Assembly: GCA_030425385.1 (NCBI GenBank)
Contig: JAUIAH010000043.1
Location: 1 to 64,000 of the forward strand
DNA from: Verrucomicrobiia bacterium
Lineage (GTDB): Bacteria > Verrucomicrobiota > Verrucomicrobiia > Verrucomicrobiales > DEV007
DNA length: 64,000 nt
Direction of reading: 5' to 3'
The position numbers and the translations under genes are program-made. Within the stretch, counting starts at the first letter, position 1. Every line of letters starts with the position of its first letter. Below are positions 25,792-35,111 of this stretch, piece by piece. The notes below the pieces were generated by a model. The model searched no databases and had not been told where the DNA came from. It saw only the letters and a program-made list of their open reading frames with translations.

Positions 25792-27341
25792 GATGGGTCA
25801 CGATTGGGATTCTGCCAGGGCAACGGGTTCCAATACACCTTCCCGTCATGATTCTTCTGGCGCGGCCCCGGAGTACTTCTCCCCTGCTCCACGTAGCGCC
25901 GCAGGATACTCCGAAAGTCCTCGACGATCTCGGGATGTTCTGCGGATAGATTCTGGGTTTCCTTCGGGTCCGATTCGAGATCATAGAGCTGCACTGGAGG
26001 AAGACCTTGCTCCTTGGCAATGGCTTCCCTGGGAGCACTCCAGCCGCCGGACCCACGGCAGAAGAGCACCTTCCATTTCCCTCGCCGCACCATGAAGTGC
26101 CCCGAGATCGATTGGCCAATAATCGCTTCATGAAGAGGCTCTTCGCGCTGCTGCCCCAGTAGGAGTGGTGCTAGACTCACACTATCCTCAGCAGCCTCTA
26201 ACGGAATCTCATACCCGATGATCTCGGCCACTGTGGCCATGATATCTACTAACGAAACCACTTCGTCACTGCGCACGTTTGCCGCAATCTTCTGAGGCCA
26301 TCGGAAGATCAACGGCACGCGATGCCCGCCTTCGTAGGCATCCGCTTTATGGCCACGCCAATGCGCCGTGAGGTTGACACCCTTTGCCTGGAGGGCCCCA
26401 AATTGTGCTTTGGGCGACGTCCCATTATCCGTTGAGAAGATCACGAGCGTATCCTTCGCTTGATCAGAGTCGTCCAACGCTTGCAGCAGCTCGCCAATCG
26501 CCCAGTCCGTTTCTAACAAGAAATCCGCATAGTCACTGATTCCACTCTTTCCCTTCCATTGCGCATCAGGGACTATCGGTGTGTGCGGCGAGGGCATGGA
26601 AAAGTAGAGAAAGAACGGCTTCTCCGCCTCTTGCTGACTGTGAATGAAGGTCGCACATCGCTCCGCATATTCCGGCAGCACGGCCTGCAGACGCCAATCG
26701 GCCACTGCCGGGCCGTCCCCCACCCCCGTGTAAGCCGTCAGCCCCAATTCGGCGGCCGTCGTCGTGAGCGAGCCTAACAAGTAGTCATTCTCTCGCCACG
26801 CATACGGCGGCCAGTTGGGCACATCATCTCCGAACCAGTATTCAAATCCCCGATGATTGGGACCTCCGGTGATGGCCTCACCGAAGTCAATCTCATCCCG
26901 TTTCTCGGTGGTCCCGCCGCCTTTCTTGGGCCAGTGAAAGCCCAGATGCCATTTCCCGATCATGTGAGTATGATAGCCTTTCTCGCGGAGCATCTCGGGC
27001 AATGTCAGGCGCCCCTTCTCGATCAAGGGTCGTTCCCAGACACCCACGATTCCTCGTTTGAGACGCGATCGCCATTGATAGCGCCCGGTGAGCAATCCAT
27101 AACGCGAAGGGCTGCACACTCCCGACGTCGTATGCGCATCCATGAACGCAAAGCCCTCTGCCGCCAGGCGATCAAGGTGAGGGGTTTCCAAGCCTAACTG
27201 ATCATTGAATGCGCTCACACTATCGATGCCCATGTCATCGGCAAAGATGAGGACCACATTGGGAGGCTCGCTTGAGCACGTCAGCAGGGAAGACACCAGA
27301 TACCCGATGGCAACAAGCGTCTTGGAGGGAAGGATCGTCAT
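25788..27341 (-). CDS. Sulfatase (arylsulfatase family)
   Basis: A 517-residue formylglycine-dependent sulfatase that should cleave sulfate esters, probably from polysaccharides. It has a secretion signal with a possible lipobox (SLLTCSS). The metal-binding FADDMG follows, then the sulfatase signature [12 protein letters not shown], whose Cys is converted to formylglycine, and later FSTDNG with further metal ligands. The exact substrate cannot be told by eye. It sits between PSD1 (6-bp gap) and DUF1501 (4-bp overlap), a recurrent trio in this phylum. Confidence 0.94.
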   Translation of the reverse strand: MTILPSKTLVAIGYLVSSLLTCSSEPPNVVLIFADDMGIDSVSAFNDQLGLETPHLDRLAAEGFAFMDAHTTSGVCSPSRYGLLTGRYQWRSRLKRGIVGVWERPLIEKGRLTLPEMLREKGYHTHMIGKWHLGFHWPKKGGGTTEKRDEIDFGEAITGGPNHRGFEYWFGDDVPNWPPYAWRENDYLLGSLTTTAAELGLTAYTGVGDGPAVADWRLQAVLPEYAERCATFIHSQQEAEKPFFLYFSMPSPHTPIVPDAQWKGKSGISDYADFLLETDWAIGELLQALDDSDQAKDTLVIFSTDNGTSPKAQFGALQAKGVNLTAHWRGHKADAYEGGHRVPLIFRWPQKIAANVRSDEVVSLVDIMATVAEIIGYEIPLEAAEDSVSLAPLLLGQQREEPLHEAIIGQSISGHFMVRRGKWKVLFCRGSGGWSAPREAIAKEQGLPPVQLYDLESDPKETQNLSAEHPEIVEDFRSILRRYVEQGRSTPGPRQKNHDGKVYWNPLPWQNPNRDPS

Positions 27342-27347
27342 CGTGTC

Positions 27348-30300
27348 TTACTGGACGGTGATGGTCTCATCGAGGTTGAGAAGCACGTGCGCCACCGCCG
27401 CCCACGCCGCGTGCTCGGCTACGGGCAGAGCGTCATTTCGAGGCGAATCACCTGCCGACAAGAAGGCGGAAGCCGCCTCACGTTCATGCGTGAAATGCTT
27501 GCGAAACCAGGTGAGCGACTCCTGCAAACTAGCGAGCCTTTCCGCATCCACCGACAATGCGGTGGCGCGGCGGTACATTCGGCTAAGACGCTCGTTGTCC
27601 TCATAGTCGCCTTCTAACAATGCCACCTCGGCCATCTGCCGCGCCGCTTCCACAAAAGTGACATCGTTCATGAGGACGAGCGCATGGAGGGGGGTGTTCG
27701 TTCGGCGTGCGGCCACGTTGCAAACCTCGCGCCCGCTTGCATCGAAGATGATCTGGCGGGGCGGATTGACCCCGCGCTTCCAGTAGGTGTAGAGGCTCTT
27801 GCGATAGAGATCAGATCCCTTCGCAGGCACATAACGGAAATTGGCGTTGTTCGCGACCGCGTTCCAAAGCCCGTCCGGCTGATAGGGCTTCACCGGTGGG
27901 CCACCGAGCCTTGGATTCAAGAGGTCCGCAGCTTGCAGGGCGACATCGCGAATAGCGAAGCCATCTAATCGAAAGCGTGGTCCTCGCGTGATCAGACGAT
28001 TGTGAGGATCCACTCGCAGCAGGATGGCATCCACACGCGACTCCTGCTGATAGGCCGCGCTCGTGACGATCAGACGATGCAAGGCTTTCACATCCCAGCC
28101 GCTTTCGATAAACTCAACCGCTAACCAATCGAGCAGGTTTCGCAGACGTGGTAATTCTCCCTGCACTCCAAAGTCCTCCGTCGTCTTGACCAATCCTGTG
28201 CCGAAATGAGACTGCCAGATCCGATTCACCACCACGCGTGCCGTGAGCGGATTGTCGCGGGACACCAACCAACGGGCCAACGCTAACCGATTTCTTGGCT
28301 GTTCTGAGAGAGCCCCAGCAAAGAGGGCTTTGGGCAACGCGCGCGGCAACGCCTCCGAGGTGTCCGGCGCATCGTACTGACCACGATTCAATAAATATGC
28401 AGGAGTGGCGTTCCCTTCCTTCTCTTGCATCACCATGACGGGCACCCGCTGAGCACCGTGTGCGGCAAGCTTCTTCTCCAATCTCTTGCGCCGTTTCTCG
28501 ATCGCTGCTTGCACCTCGTCCACCGAGCGAAAGTGTTTGGTAAGGGTCTGACGCTGCTCGGCTGACCTCGCCGAGGCAGGCGTGTTCACAGCAGCGCGAA
28601 CCTCCTCTGGAAGATCACTCGCAAGCGGCACCTTTGGAGACACGGTGAGACGGAATTTGCCAATGTGATGATTTCGAAATGCGGAATCGTGGTGCATTTC
28701 AATATGGAAGATTTCTCCAGGGGTAGTTGTATACGGTTTCTCAAGCACGAAGACAGCCCTAACAGATTTCGAAGAATCCTTCTGACCAGCAATCGCCCAA
28801 CCAGTGTTCGACTTTCTATCGATGGTGTTGCCGATGGGGTAATTCGCCTGCTCGAAGGTAGCAGTGGCTCGGGATATAGGCAGAACCTCACCCCTACTCG
28901 AGATCACTTTGAATTCTGTCAGGACGAAATTTCCGTTCACACTGTCAGCCAGTTTGTTAGGGGCCCCGAAGGAATCATCGGGCAACGCCTCCAGACGAAT
29001 GGCCGCCACTGATCTCCCATCACCATGGATCCCCAATCGATAGCTTAACTGACCAACGTCCCTGCCTTCAAAGCGCCAGGCATTGGCTTCCTCCCGGACC
29101 AACACGCCCACGTCCGGGCGCACTTCCGCTTTCCCATGCTGGGCCATGCGCCAAGGCACTTGCTCCTGTGCGGCTGCCCGACTAATCCAGGATGCCAAGC
29201 GATTGGAAAAGCCCGCCTTGGCTGCTTCCTCCTCTCGCCGCAGGTGCTCAAGCGACGCCTGCAAATCCTCTGGCACTTTCACGAGAGGAGATGACAACGC
29301 CTTGACGGGATTCGCAGAAACACCTTTGCCAATCCCGCGCTCGCCGATGTTGTTGAAGTAAGCGAATAACTGATAGAATTCGCGTTGCGAGATGGGATCG
29401 TATTTGTGATCGTGACAGCGAGCGCAGCCAACGGTGAGGCCTAACCAAACCGTAGAGGTGGTCTCCACCCGGTCGATCACATTCTCCACGTAGAATTCCG
29501 GAGCCAACGCTCCCCCTTCGCCATTCTGGCGATGATTCCGATTGAAGGCCGTCGCCAAGAGTTGCGCTTCACTCGCCTCCGGCAAGAGATCGCCCGCGAG
29601 CTGTTCGACCGTGAATTGATCGAAGGGCATGTTATCATGATAGGCTTGTATCACCCAATCACGCCACGGCCAATTCTTGCGTTCACTATCATTCTGATAG
29701 CCATCCGTGTCTGCGTAGCGCGCCGCATCCATCCACTGCAAAGCTTGGCGCTCCGCGTAGTCAGTCGACCCTAACAGTTGATCCACCGCCCAGGCATAAC
29801 CGCCTCCAGCGGTCCCTCGCACCAACGCCTCGTCCATGAGTTCCAGAGGCGGAAGCAAGCCAGTGAGGGTCAGGGCTGCCCGTCGGATGCGTTGCTCAAG
29901 AGTGGCTTGTGGCGCCAATGCCCGCATGTGCCCCTCCCGTTCTTCTTCGATCAATTGATCAATGGGATGCCTATCATTTCCCTCTGGCAGGGACGCTCGT
30001 TGAGGGCGCTGGAACGCCCAGTGCGGCTCGTATTCGGCTCCAGCGGTGATCCAGGCTGTCATGAGATCTTTCTCACGCGCTGAAAGCACACGATTGGCAT
30101 CCGGAGGTGGCATCATTTCATCGGGATCTTTCGAAAGGATCCGCTGCAGGACGGCACTCTCTCCTGGCTTGCCCGGGACTATGCCCGCGTATCCGCCCAG
30201 GTCGCGCGTGGCTTCTTCGAAGGAATCGATGCGGAAATCGGACGTCTGATTGGAAGCATCGGGGCCGTGACAATGATAGCATTTGTCCGAAAGAATCGTA

Positions 30301-30398
30301 CGGATGTCGCGGTTGAAATCGATCGACTCTACCGCCAGCAACGACACGAGGGATCCCCAGGAGAGGAAGAGAATGATCGCAGCGGGGAGGATCGGCAT
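27348..30398 (-). CDS. PSD1 / planctomycete cytochrome c domain protein (DUF1549, DUF1553)
   Basis: A large exported protein (1016 residues from the ATG at 30398, with signal sequence PILPAAIILFLSWGSLVSLL). Order: PSCyt1-type cytochrome domain with CYHCHGPD haem motif (about 45-130); DUF1549 (about 150-360, including WMDAARYADTDGYQ and VGCARCHDHKYDPIS, a second CxxCH-like site); a middle beta-rich, F5/8C-like stretch (about 480-620); and DUF1553 (about 690-980, including RVVVNRIWQSHFGTG and EDFGVQG). Function is unknown; the haem motifs imply redox activity, and the neighbours imply polysaccharide breakdown. An upstream in-frame start at 30476 exists but adds no signal-like sequence. Confidence 0.92.
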   Translation of the reverse strand: MPILPAAIILFLSWGSLVSLLAVESIDFNRDIRTILSDKCYHCHGPDASNQTSDFRIDSFEEATRDLGGYAGIVPGKPGESAVLQRILSKDPDEMMPPPDANRVLSAREKDLMTAWITAGAEYEPHWAFQRPQRASLPEGNDRHPIDQLIEEEREGHMRALAPQATLEQRIRRAALTLTGLLPPLELMDEALVRGTAGGGYAWAVDQLLGSTDYAERQALQWMDAARYADTDGYQNDSERKNWPWRDWVIQAYHDNMPFDQFTVEQLAGDLLPEASEAQLLATAFNRNHRQNGEGGALAPEFYVENVIDRVETTSTVWLGLTVGCARCHDHKYDPISQREFYQLFAYFNNIGERGIGKGVSANPVKALSSPLVKVPEDLQASLEHLRREEEAAKAGFSNRLASWISRAAAQEQVPWRMAQHGKAEVRPDVGVLVREEANAWRFEGRDVGQLSYRLGIHGDGRSVAAIRLEALPDDSFGAPNKLADSVNGNFVLTEFKVISSRGEVLPISRATATFEQANYPIGNTIDRKSNTGWAIAGQKDSSKSVRAVFVLEKPYTTTPGEIFHIEMHHDSAFRNHHIGKFRLTVSPKVPLASDLPEEVRAAVNTPASARSAEQRQTLTKHFRSVDEVQAAIEKRRKRLEKKLAAHGAQRVPVMVMQEKEGNATPAYLLNRGQYDAPDTSEALPRALPKALFAGALSEQPRNRLALARWLVSRDNPLTARVVVNRIWQSHFGTGLVKTTEDFGVQGELPRLRNLLDWLAVEFIESGWDVKALHRLIVTSAAYQQESRVDAILLRVDPHNRLITRGPRFRLDGFAIRDVALQAADLLNPRLGGPPVKPYQPDGLWNAVANNANFRYVPAKGSDLYRKSLYTYWKRGVNPPRQIIFDASGREVCNVAARRTNTPLHALVLMNDVTFVEAARQMAEVALLEGDYEDNERLSRMYRRATALSVDAERLASLQESLTWFRKHFTHEREAASAFLSAGDSPRNDALPVAEHAAWAAVAHVLLNLDETITVQ

Positions 30399-30472
30399 GA
30401 AAGGGAACACGGTTATCAGAGAACGAATACCGGAACGACACAATCGTCGCGTTGCAATCGCCCCAAACGCAA

Positions 30473-30502
30473 ACAAGGCGACTGGTTTCCCAGCCGCCTT
30501 GT
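30473..30502 (-). terminator. Hairpin terminator after the beta-barrel gene
   Basis: Thirteen-base arms (30473-30485 and 30490-30502, one mismatch) enclose a 4-base loop read GAAA on the minus strand, a stable GNRA loop. It lies about 30 bp past the minus-strand gene at 30534-31145 and before the PSD1 gene. A modest T-rich stretch follows (TTGCGTTT). Confidence 0.65.
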
Positions 30503-30533
30503 GGTGCTAACAACTTAATCAGAGGCTACTATT

Positions 30534-31145
30534 CTAGAAGTAGAAGCGCATGCCGATGAGGAAACGCGTCGCGGCGTCCTTCAGCTCATCGTCGACCGCG
30601 TAGAGCTCATCTGGAGACCAGTTGAACTGGATCGAAGTCGAGATCGCGATGTTCGGGCGGAAGAAGTATTTGATGCCCAATTCACCACCAAAGACAATCG
30701 AGTCGACAGAGTCATCGAGATCTGAAATCGCATCGTCAATGTCTCCGAAGTCGCCCAGTCCATACTCGGCAGAAGCGCCGATGAACGGCACCCACTGGCT
30801 GTCGCGGTTGAAGTTGTACTCCGTGAAGATACCTGCGGTGATGTTGCGAACATCATTCTGATCAGAGAAGGATCCGGTCAGACCGAATTCCCATCCGTCA
30901 GCGATGAACCAACCATAGGATACCTGGAGGTTGTATTCGAGGTCCTCGAAGTCTTCCCAATCGATGACACCACCGATGGAGAATTCTTTCGTGCCTTTCT
31001 GCAGGAGGGGCACCCAGTTGCCATCGCTCAAGCTGATGGGAGCATCCGAGGTCAAGCTCGTGGAAGGAGCCATCGAATACTCACCAGCGGTCGCGGGCAG
31101 AACCAAGAGCCCTACAGTTGTGGTTATAGTAAGGAGGAGTTTCAT
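30534..31145 (-). CDS. Outer-membrane beta-barrel protein
   Basis: A 203-residue protein with a signal peptide (LLTITTTVGLLVLPATAG). Alternating strands of the porin/OmpW-like kind follow (EFSIGGVIDWEDFEDLEYNL, GWEFGLTGSFSD, WVPFIGASAEYGLGDFG, IKYFFRPNIAISTSIQFN), closing with MRFYF, whose terminal Phe is the usual BAM insertion signal. Asp-rich loops (DIDDAISDLDDS) would face outward or the periplasm. No specific function is visible. It has its own transcription unit, with a divergent DedA gene 240 bp away. Confidence 0.85.
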   Translation of the reverse strand: MKLLLTITTTVGLLVLPATAGEYSMAPSTSLTSDAPISLSDGNWVPLLQKGTKEFSIGGVIDWEDFEDLEYNLQVSYGWFIADGWEFGLTGSFSDQNDVRNITAGIFTEYNFNRDSQWVPFIGASAEYGLGDFGDIDDAISDLDDSVDSIVFGGELGIKYFFRPNIAISTSIQFNWSPDELYAVDDELKDAATRFLIGMRFYF

Positions 31146-31386
31146 ATCGAGAGTGCCTGATGGAAATCTACAATTGCAAATACAGCAAGCAGTTTTGCGA
31201 AATTATGTCATTCCCGAGTGGAGACATCACCGCAGGTAGGATTCTACGAGTTAGGCCATGCGTATTCTTTCGGGGCGAGGCCAATCACCATCTCAGAAAT
31301 TTCCAGTAACTCATGGGCCTGACCATCTGTATTCCCACTGTTTCCGCTGGGAATAGGCACGCCGGTGGGGCATCACTTCTCCGATC

Positions 31387-32097
31387 ATGTCCAACCCGCT
31401 CGAACCCAAGCCGTCTCCAGGATCCAAGGGACCTCCCTGGGCCAAATTGGCTACCATCGCCCTGATCATCATGAGCGCGGTCACGGCCTTCAAGACCCTT
31501 CCCCTGAGCTCATGGATGCAGTCGGTGACTGCCTGGGTTGAGTCGCTCGGGGTGTGGGCACCCATCGCGTTCGTCACTCTCTATATCTGCTCCACCGTCT
31601 GCTTTCTCCCGGCGGTGCCCCTCACGGCATTCGCAGGGGCCTTCTTCGGACTTGCCTGGGGATCGCTCTACGTTTCATTAGGATCCACCCTCGGAGCCGC
31701 TGCAGCTTTTCTCGTGGGACGCTTCCTCATCCGAGACCGGCTGGAAAAGCGTCTCGCCGATCGCCAAACCTTCAAGGCGATCAATCACGCGGTGTCCGAC
31801 GACGGCTGGAAGATCGTCGGTCTCACCCGCCTGTCGCCCGTCTTCCCATTCACCTTGCTCAACTATGCATACGGTCTCACGCGCGTCCGATTCAGCCACT
31901 ACGTGCTGGCCTCCTGGATCGGAATGATTCCTGGCACCATTCTCTACGTCTATATCGGCTCATTGGGGAAAGCCGCCTCTGAAGGCCGCTCTCCGGGAGA
32001 ATGGGCACTCTACGCCGTGGGCCTCATCGCGACCATCCTTGTCACCATCTCCATCACCAAGAAAGCCAAAGCAGCCCTCCGATCCAAGATATCCTAG
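31387..32097 (+). CDS. TVP38/TMEM64 (DedA/VTT-domain) membrane protein
   Basis: A 236-residue membrane protein of the VTT/DedA superfamily, whose members are linked to lipid scrambling or transport across the inner membrane. Around six hydrophobic helices are seen, with the family's central motif: FAGAFFGLAWGSLYVSLGST, then AAAAFLVGRFLIRD, and LTRLSPVFPFTLLNYAYGLT. The cytoplasmic N-terminus is Pro/Ser-rich. First gene of a tight three-gene operon with DUF547 (7-bp gap) and a flavin disulfide reductase (1-bp gap), an association seen widely. The 240 bp upstream holds a short TATTCCCA/TGGGAATA hairpin (31330-31355) of unknown role. Confidence 0.9.
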   Translation: MSNPLEPKPSPGSKGPPWAKLATIALIIMSAVTAFKTLPLSSWMQSVTAWVESLGVWAPIAFVTLYICSTVCFLPAVPLTAFAGAFFGLAWGSLYVSLGSTLGAAAAFLVGRFLIRDRLEKRLADRQTFKAINHAVSDDGWKIVGLTRLSPVFPFTLLNYAYGLTRVRFSHYVLASWIGMIPGTILYVYIGSLGKAASEGRSPGEWALYAVGLIATILVTISITKKAKAALRSKIS

Positions 32098-32104
32098 CAT
32101 TGCC

Positions 32105-32854
32105 ATGAAACTTATCCTCACATTGCTCCTAGCCGCCTGCGCCGCGGTGGCTACAGGCGAAGACGCTCCTCCATCGAAAGCTACCTGGGTGGATCGCTAT
32201 GAAGCGCTCTTACAGAAGTACGTCACACCGACAGGCGTTCGCTACCGCGCTTGGCATCAGAGTCCGACGGATCGCAAAGAACTAACATCCATCATCACCG
32301 CCATTGGCAACGAGAAGCTCGCGAAGAAGAAGCGCCACGAGAAGCTCGCATTCTATCTCAATGCCTACAATGCCAACATTCTCGACCGCATACTCAAGGA
32401 CTATCCTACCAAAGGCCCCGGCGGTGGTGGGCTCTTTGGGAGAAACCGATTCTTCAAACGGCAAGACCTGTGGATCGCCGGTCAATCGCTGAGCTTCGAT
32501 CAACTGGAGAATGCGATCATCCGCCCGCAGTTTAACGAACCTCGCATCCACTTTGCACTCAATTGCGCCAGTAGCAGCTGCCCTCCCTTGCACCCGAAGG
32601 CTTTCCGCGCCGCCTCCCTCAATCAGACCCTCGATACCCTGACCAAAGCCTTTGTGAACCAGAACGCATCGGGTGTGCATGCCTCCGGTCAGAAGGCTAT
32701 TGCCGTTTCGAAGATCTTCGATTGGTATGAAGAGGACTTCAAACCCGCGGGAGGGGTGCTCGCCTACATCAATCAGTATCGCACGTCTCCCTTTCCTGAA
32801 GATACCAAAGTGTCCTATCAGAAATACCATTGGACCTTGAACGAGGCCAAGTGA
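32105..32854 (+). CDS. DUF547 domain protein (exported)
   Basis: A 249-residue protein with a signal peptide (LILTLLLAACAAVATG). The DUF547 landmarks are present: KLAFYLNAYNANILDRIL, then DQLENAIIRPQFNEPRIHFA and NCASSSCPPLHPKAF. The conserved Cys and His residues suggest a papain-like or transglutaminase-like fold, but no activity is established for the family. Starts at the ATG at 32105. Its place between a VTT membrane protein and a disulfide reductase suggests a shared envelope or redox role, which is inference. Confidence 0.92.
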   Translation: MKLILTLLLAACAAVATGEDAPPSKATWVDRYEALLQKYVTPTGVRYRAWHQSPTDRKELTSIITAIGNEKLAKKKRHEKLAFYLNAYNANILDRILKDYPTKGPGGGGLFGRNRFFKRQDLWIAGQSLSFDQLENAIIRPQFNEPRIHFALNCASSSCPPLHPKAFRAASLNQTLDTLTKAFVNQNASGVHASGQKAIAVSKIFDWYEEDFKPAGGVLAYINQYRTSPFPEDTKVSYQKYHWTLNEAK

Positions 32855-32855
32855 T

Positions 32856-34370
32856 ATGCTTCCTCAGCTCGAGCCTCTCGACACGCACAATCGAAAGCTC
32901 CAGTCCCACGTACACCCAGAGGACTGGCAGAATCCGACACCTGATGGCCCATACAATATCGTCGTCATCGGAGGCGGCACGGCCGGACTGGTGACGGCGG
33001 CTGGCGCGGCCGGTTTAGGCGCCAAAGTCGCTCTCATCGAGAGAGATTTGTTAGGAGGCGATTGCCTCAATGTAGGCTGTGTGCCCTCAAAGGCTCTCAT
33101 CGCCTCCGCCCGCCGTGCCGCCCAGGTACGCGAGGCGGCCGCCTTTGTGATTCACCGTCCATCAGACGTTGCGATTGATTTCCCTCACGTGATGGAGCGC
33201 TTGCGGCGACTCCGGGCCGACATCAGTCCGCATGATTCCGCCCAACGCTTCCGCGACCTCGGTATCGATGTCTTTCTCGGAGGCGGTCGATTCATCGATG
33301 CTCACACCGTCGCTGTGGGTGACCAACGACTCCCCTTCAAGAAGGCCTGCATTGCCACCGGAGCTCGCGCTTCCGCTCCCCCGATCAAGGGCCTTGATTC
33401 GATCCATTATCTGACGAACGAAACGCTATTCTCCCTTACCGACTTGCCTCAACGCCTAGGTATCGTCGGCGCAGGCCCTATCGGCTGCGAGATGGCGCAG
33501 AGCTTCGCCAGATTAGGTGCGGAAGTCTTTCTCATCGAATCCTCTGCTGGGGTGCTCCCGCGAGAAGACCCCAAGGCCGCGTCCCTCATCCAATCGGCGT
33601 TGGAACGTGACGGCGTCCATCTCCTCTGCTGCGGACGCGAGCTTGTCGTGAGCCCAGCCGAAGGCGATCGCGTCCGGCTGCGTGTCGATGTTAGGGGAAA
33701 GAGATACGACGAAGTGGTCGATGAGCTCCTCGTCGCGGTGGGGCGCGCCCCCAATGTCGAAGGGCTCGGTCTTGAAGCGATTGGGATCGACCACAGCGCA
33801 AAGGGGATCATCGTCAATCCCAAGCAACAGACCTCAGTGCCTCACATTTATGCGGCAGGCGATGTCTGTTCTCCCTATCAGTTCACGCATGCTGCCGATT
33901 TCATGGCTCGCAACGTCATCCGCAACGCACTTTTCATGGGCCGAGCGAAATCCGATGCCCTTATCATTCCCTGGTGCACCTACACGGAACCCGAGCTCGC
34001 CCACGTGGGCCTGACAGCGAAACAGGCTCAGGCGGACGGCATCGCCATCGATACCTTCACCCAACCGCTCTCTGGCGTGGACCGTGCGATTCTGTCAGAG
34101 GAGACCGAGGGCTTTGTCACGGTGCATGTGCGTAAAGGGAAAGATCGCATTGTGGGAGCCACCATCGTCGCCCCGCACGCAGGCGACATGATCGGCGAGA
34201 TTGTTCTCGCCATGAATCACAACATTGGCCTGGGCCAGATCGCCAACACCATTCATCCCTACCCCACCATCGGCGAAGCCATCCGGAAAGTCGGCGATCT
34301 CTATAACAAGACGCGCCTCACGCCAACCGTGGCCAAGCTCATGGCCAAGTGGCTCCAATGGAGTCGGTGA
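32856..34370 (+). CDS. FAD-dependent pyridine nucleotide-disulfide oxidoreductase (mercuric-reductase-like)
   Basis: A 504-residue flavoenzyme of the dihydrolipoamide/mercuric reductase family. It has the FAD-binding GGGTAGLVTAAG, the redox-active disulfide CLNVGCVPSK, a second nucleotide-binding GAGPIGCEMAQ, AAGDV and the C-terminal dimer interface with HPYPTIGEA, where His-x-x-Pro-Thr aids catalysis. It lacks both the N-terminal heavy-metal-associated domain and the C-terminal Cys pair of true MerA, so mercury reduction is unlikely; the substrate is unknown. It is the last gene of the DedA-DUF547 operon. Confidence 0.92.
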   Translation: MLPQLEPLDTHNRKLQSHVHPEDWQNPTPDGPYNIVVIGGGTAGLVTAAGAAGLGAKVALIERDLLGGDCLNVGCVPSKALIASARRAAQVREAAAFVIHRPSDVAIDFPHVMERLRRLRADISPHDSAQRFRDLGIDVFLGGGRFIDAHTVAVGDQRLPFKKACIATGARASAPPIKGLDSIHYLTNETLFSLTDLPQRLGIVGAGPIGCEMAQSFARLGAEVFLIESSAGVLPREDPKAASLIQSALERDGVHLLCCGRELVVSPAEGDRVRLRVDVRGKRYDEVVDELLVAVGRAPNVEGLGLEAIGIDHSAKGIIVNPKQQTSVPHIYAAGDVCSPYQFTHAADFMARNVIRNALFMGRAKSDALIIPWCTYTEPELAHVGLTAKQAQADGIAIDTFTQPLSGVDRAILSEETEGFVTVHVRKGKDRIVGATIVAPHAGDMIGEIVLAMNHNIGLGQIANTIHPYPTIGEAIRKVGDLYNKTRLTPTVAKLMAKWLQWSR

Positions 34371-34449
34371 TCGTCGGGATGGATGGAAACGCTGAACAAC
34401 CTTCTCGCGACCCTTCAGGCCGCGAATGTGCACGCCCGCCGGGATGCAG

Positions 34450-34549
34450 GGGGGCTGAAGGCCCCAGAGAGCTTAGCCCAAGGCTTCAGCCTTGGGGCCC
34501 ATCGGGTGCCCAAGATTGGCGGCCTGAAAGGTCGCGAGAATCGTTCTGA
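34450..34549. repeat. 100-bp interspersed repeat, copy A
   Basis: About 95% identical to 34825-34924 (five mismatches, all within 34505-34512). It contains a GGGGCTGAAGGCCCC hairpin and a 20-bp near-perfect palindrome CCCAAGGCTTCAGCCTTGGG (34477-34496), and ends with GGCCTGAAAGGTCGCGAG. Confidence 0.9.
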
Positions 34550-34629
34550 GCTTCTAGACGCATGGCCATTGCCGTTCCCTTCCATTCTGGGATACCCCTC
34601 GCGACCCTTCAGGCCGCATTCTTCCTCTC

Positions 34630-34773
34630 CATCGTATCCCAAGGCTGAAGCCTTGGGCTTGACTCTTGCGACCCTTCAGGCCGCGAAGGGCGCGCTGACC
34701 TGCAATCAATCTTCCCCCAACCGCATCCCAAGGCTGAAGTGGGCTTGGCTATTGCGATCCTTCAGGCCGCGAA
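34630..34773. repeat. Two degenerate copies of a related unit, opposite orientation
   Basis: Two units run 34638-34687 and 34727-34773. Each begins CCCAAGGCTGAAG and ends with CCTTCAGGCCGCGAAGG. The first keeps the full 20-bp palindrome (34638-34657); the second has lost a few bases of its right arm. The end core also occurs at 34404-34426 and 34598-34617. It is the reverse complement of the end of copies A and B. Confidence 0.8.
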
Positions 34774-34824
34774 GGGCGCACGCTCGCCGGGATGTGGATG
34801 CGATCGGAGGGGTTTCCAACAGGC

Positions 34825-34924
34825 GGGGGCTGAAGGCCCCAGAGAGCTTAGCCCAAGGCTTCAGCCTTGGGGCCCATCGGACGTCCCGGATTGGCGGCCT
34901 GAAAGGTCGCGAGAATCGTTCTGA
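34825..34924. repeat. 100-bp interspersed repeat, copy B
   Basis: Same orientation as copy A, offset exactly 375 bp. The palindrome lies at 34852-34871. Flanking bases just upstream (GCACGCTCGCCGGGATG) also resemble those upstream of copy A, so the duplicated module is longer than 100 bp. Confidence 0.9.
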
Positions 34925-35111
34925 CGCTCTGATTGGTTGGCGTTCTGGCCATCCTACGCGCTCTGTTAGGCCGATCACTACCGGACGTTCAACTTCAACC
35001 CACGACTCCTTCGGAAAAGGCTTGCCTCGCCAGAGCACCCGCCAGATCCTCCCCGGGGCCATTGTTCTTGAAATTTAAAGTTTTTATGATCCCGATATTA
35101 AATCTCTCTAA

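Larger units (their letters stand above)
34371..35111. other. Gene-free interval (741 bp) filled with interspersed palindromic repeats
   Basis: No credible gene is present; open frames run through the repeats on both strands but have no coding character. The zone contains a 100-bp repeat in two copies, a shorter related unit in at least two more copies in opposite orientation, and repeated CGCGACCCTTCAGGCCGC cores. The last 80 bp are AT-rich and probably hold the promoter of the protease gene at 35112. Confidence 0.8.

Noticed and set aside
32856-34370. Mercuric reductase (merA)
   Set aside because: The HMA domain and the C-terminal vicinal Cys pair are missing, and no merR, merT or merP genes are adjacent; only the general disulfide-reductase assignment is safe.
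34383-35078. An open frame of 231 codons through the palindromic repeat zone
   Set aside because: It exists because the repeat unit lacks stops in that frame; equally long frames run on the other strand, and the amino acid sequence simply repeats with the DNA.
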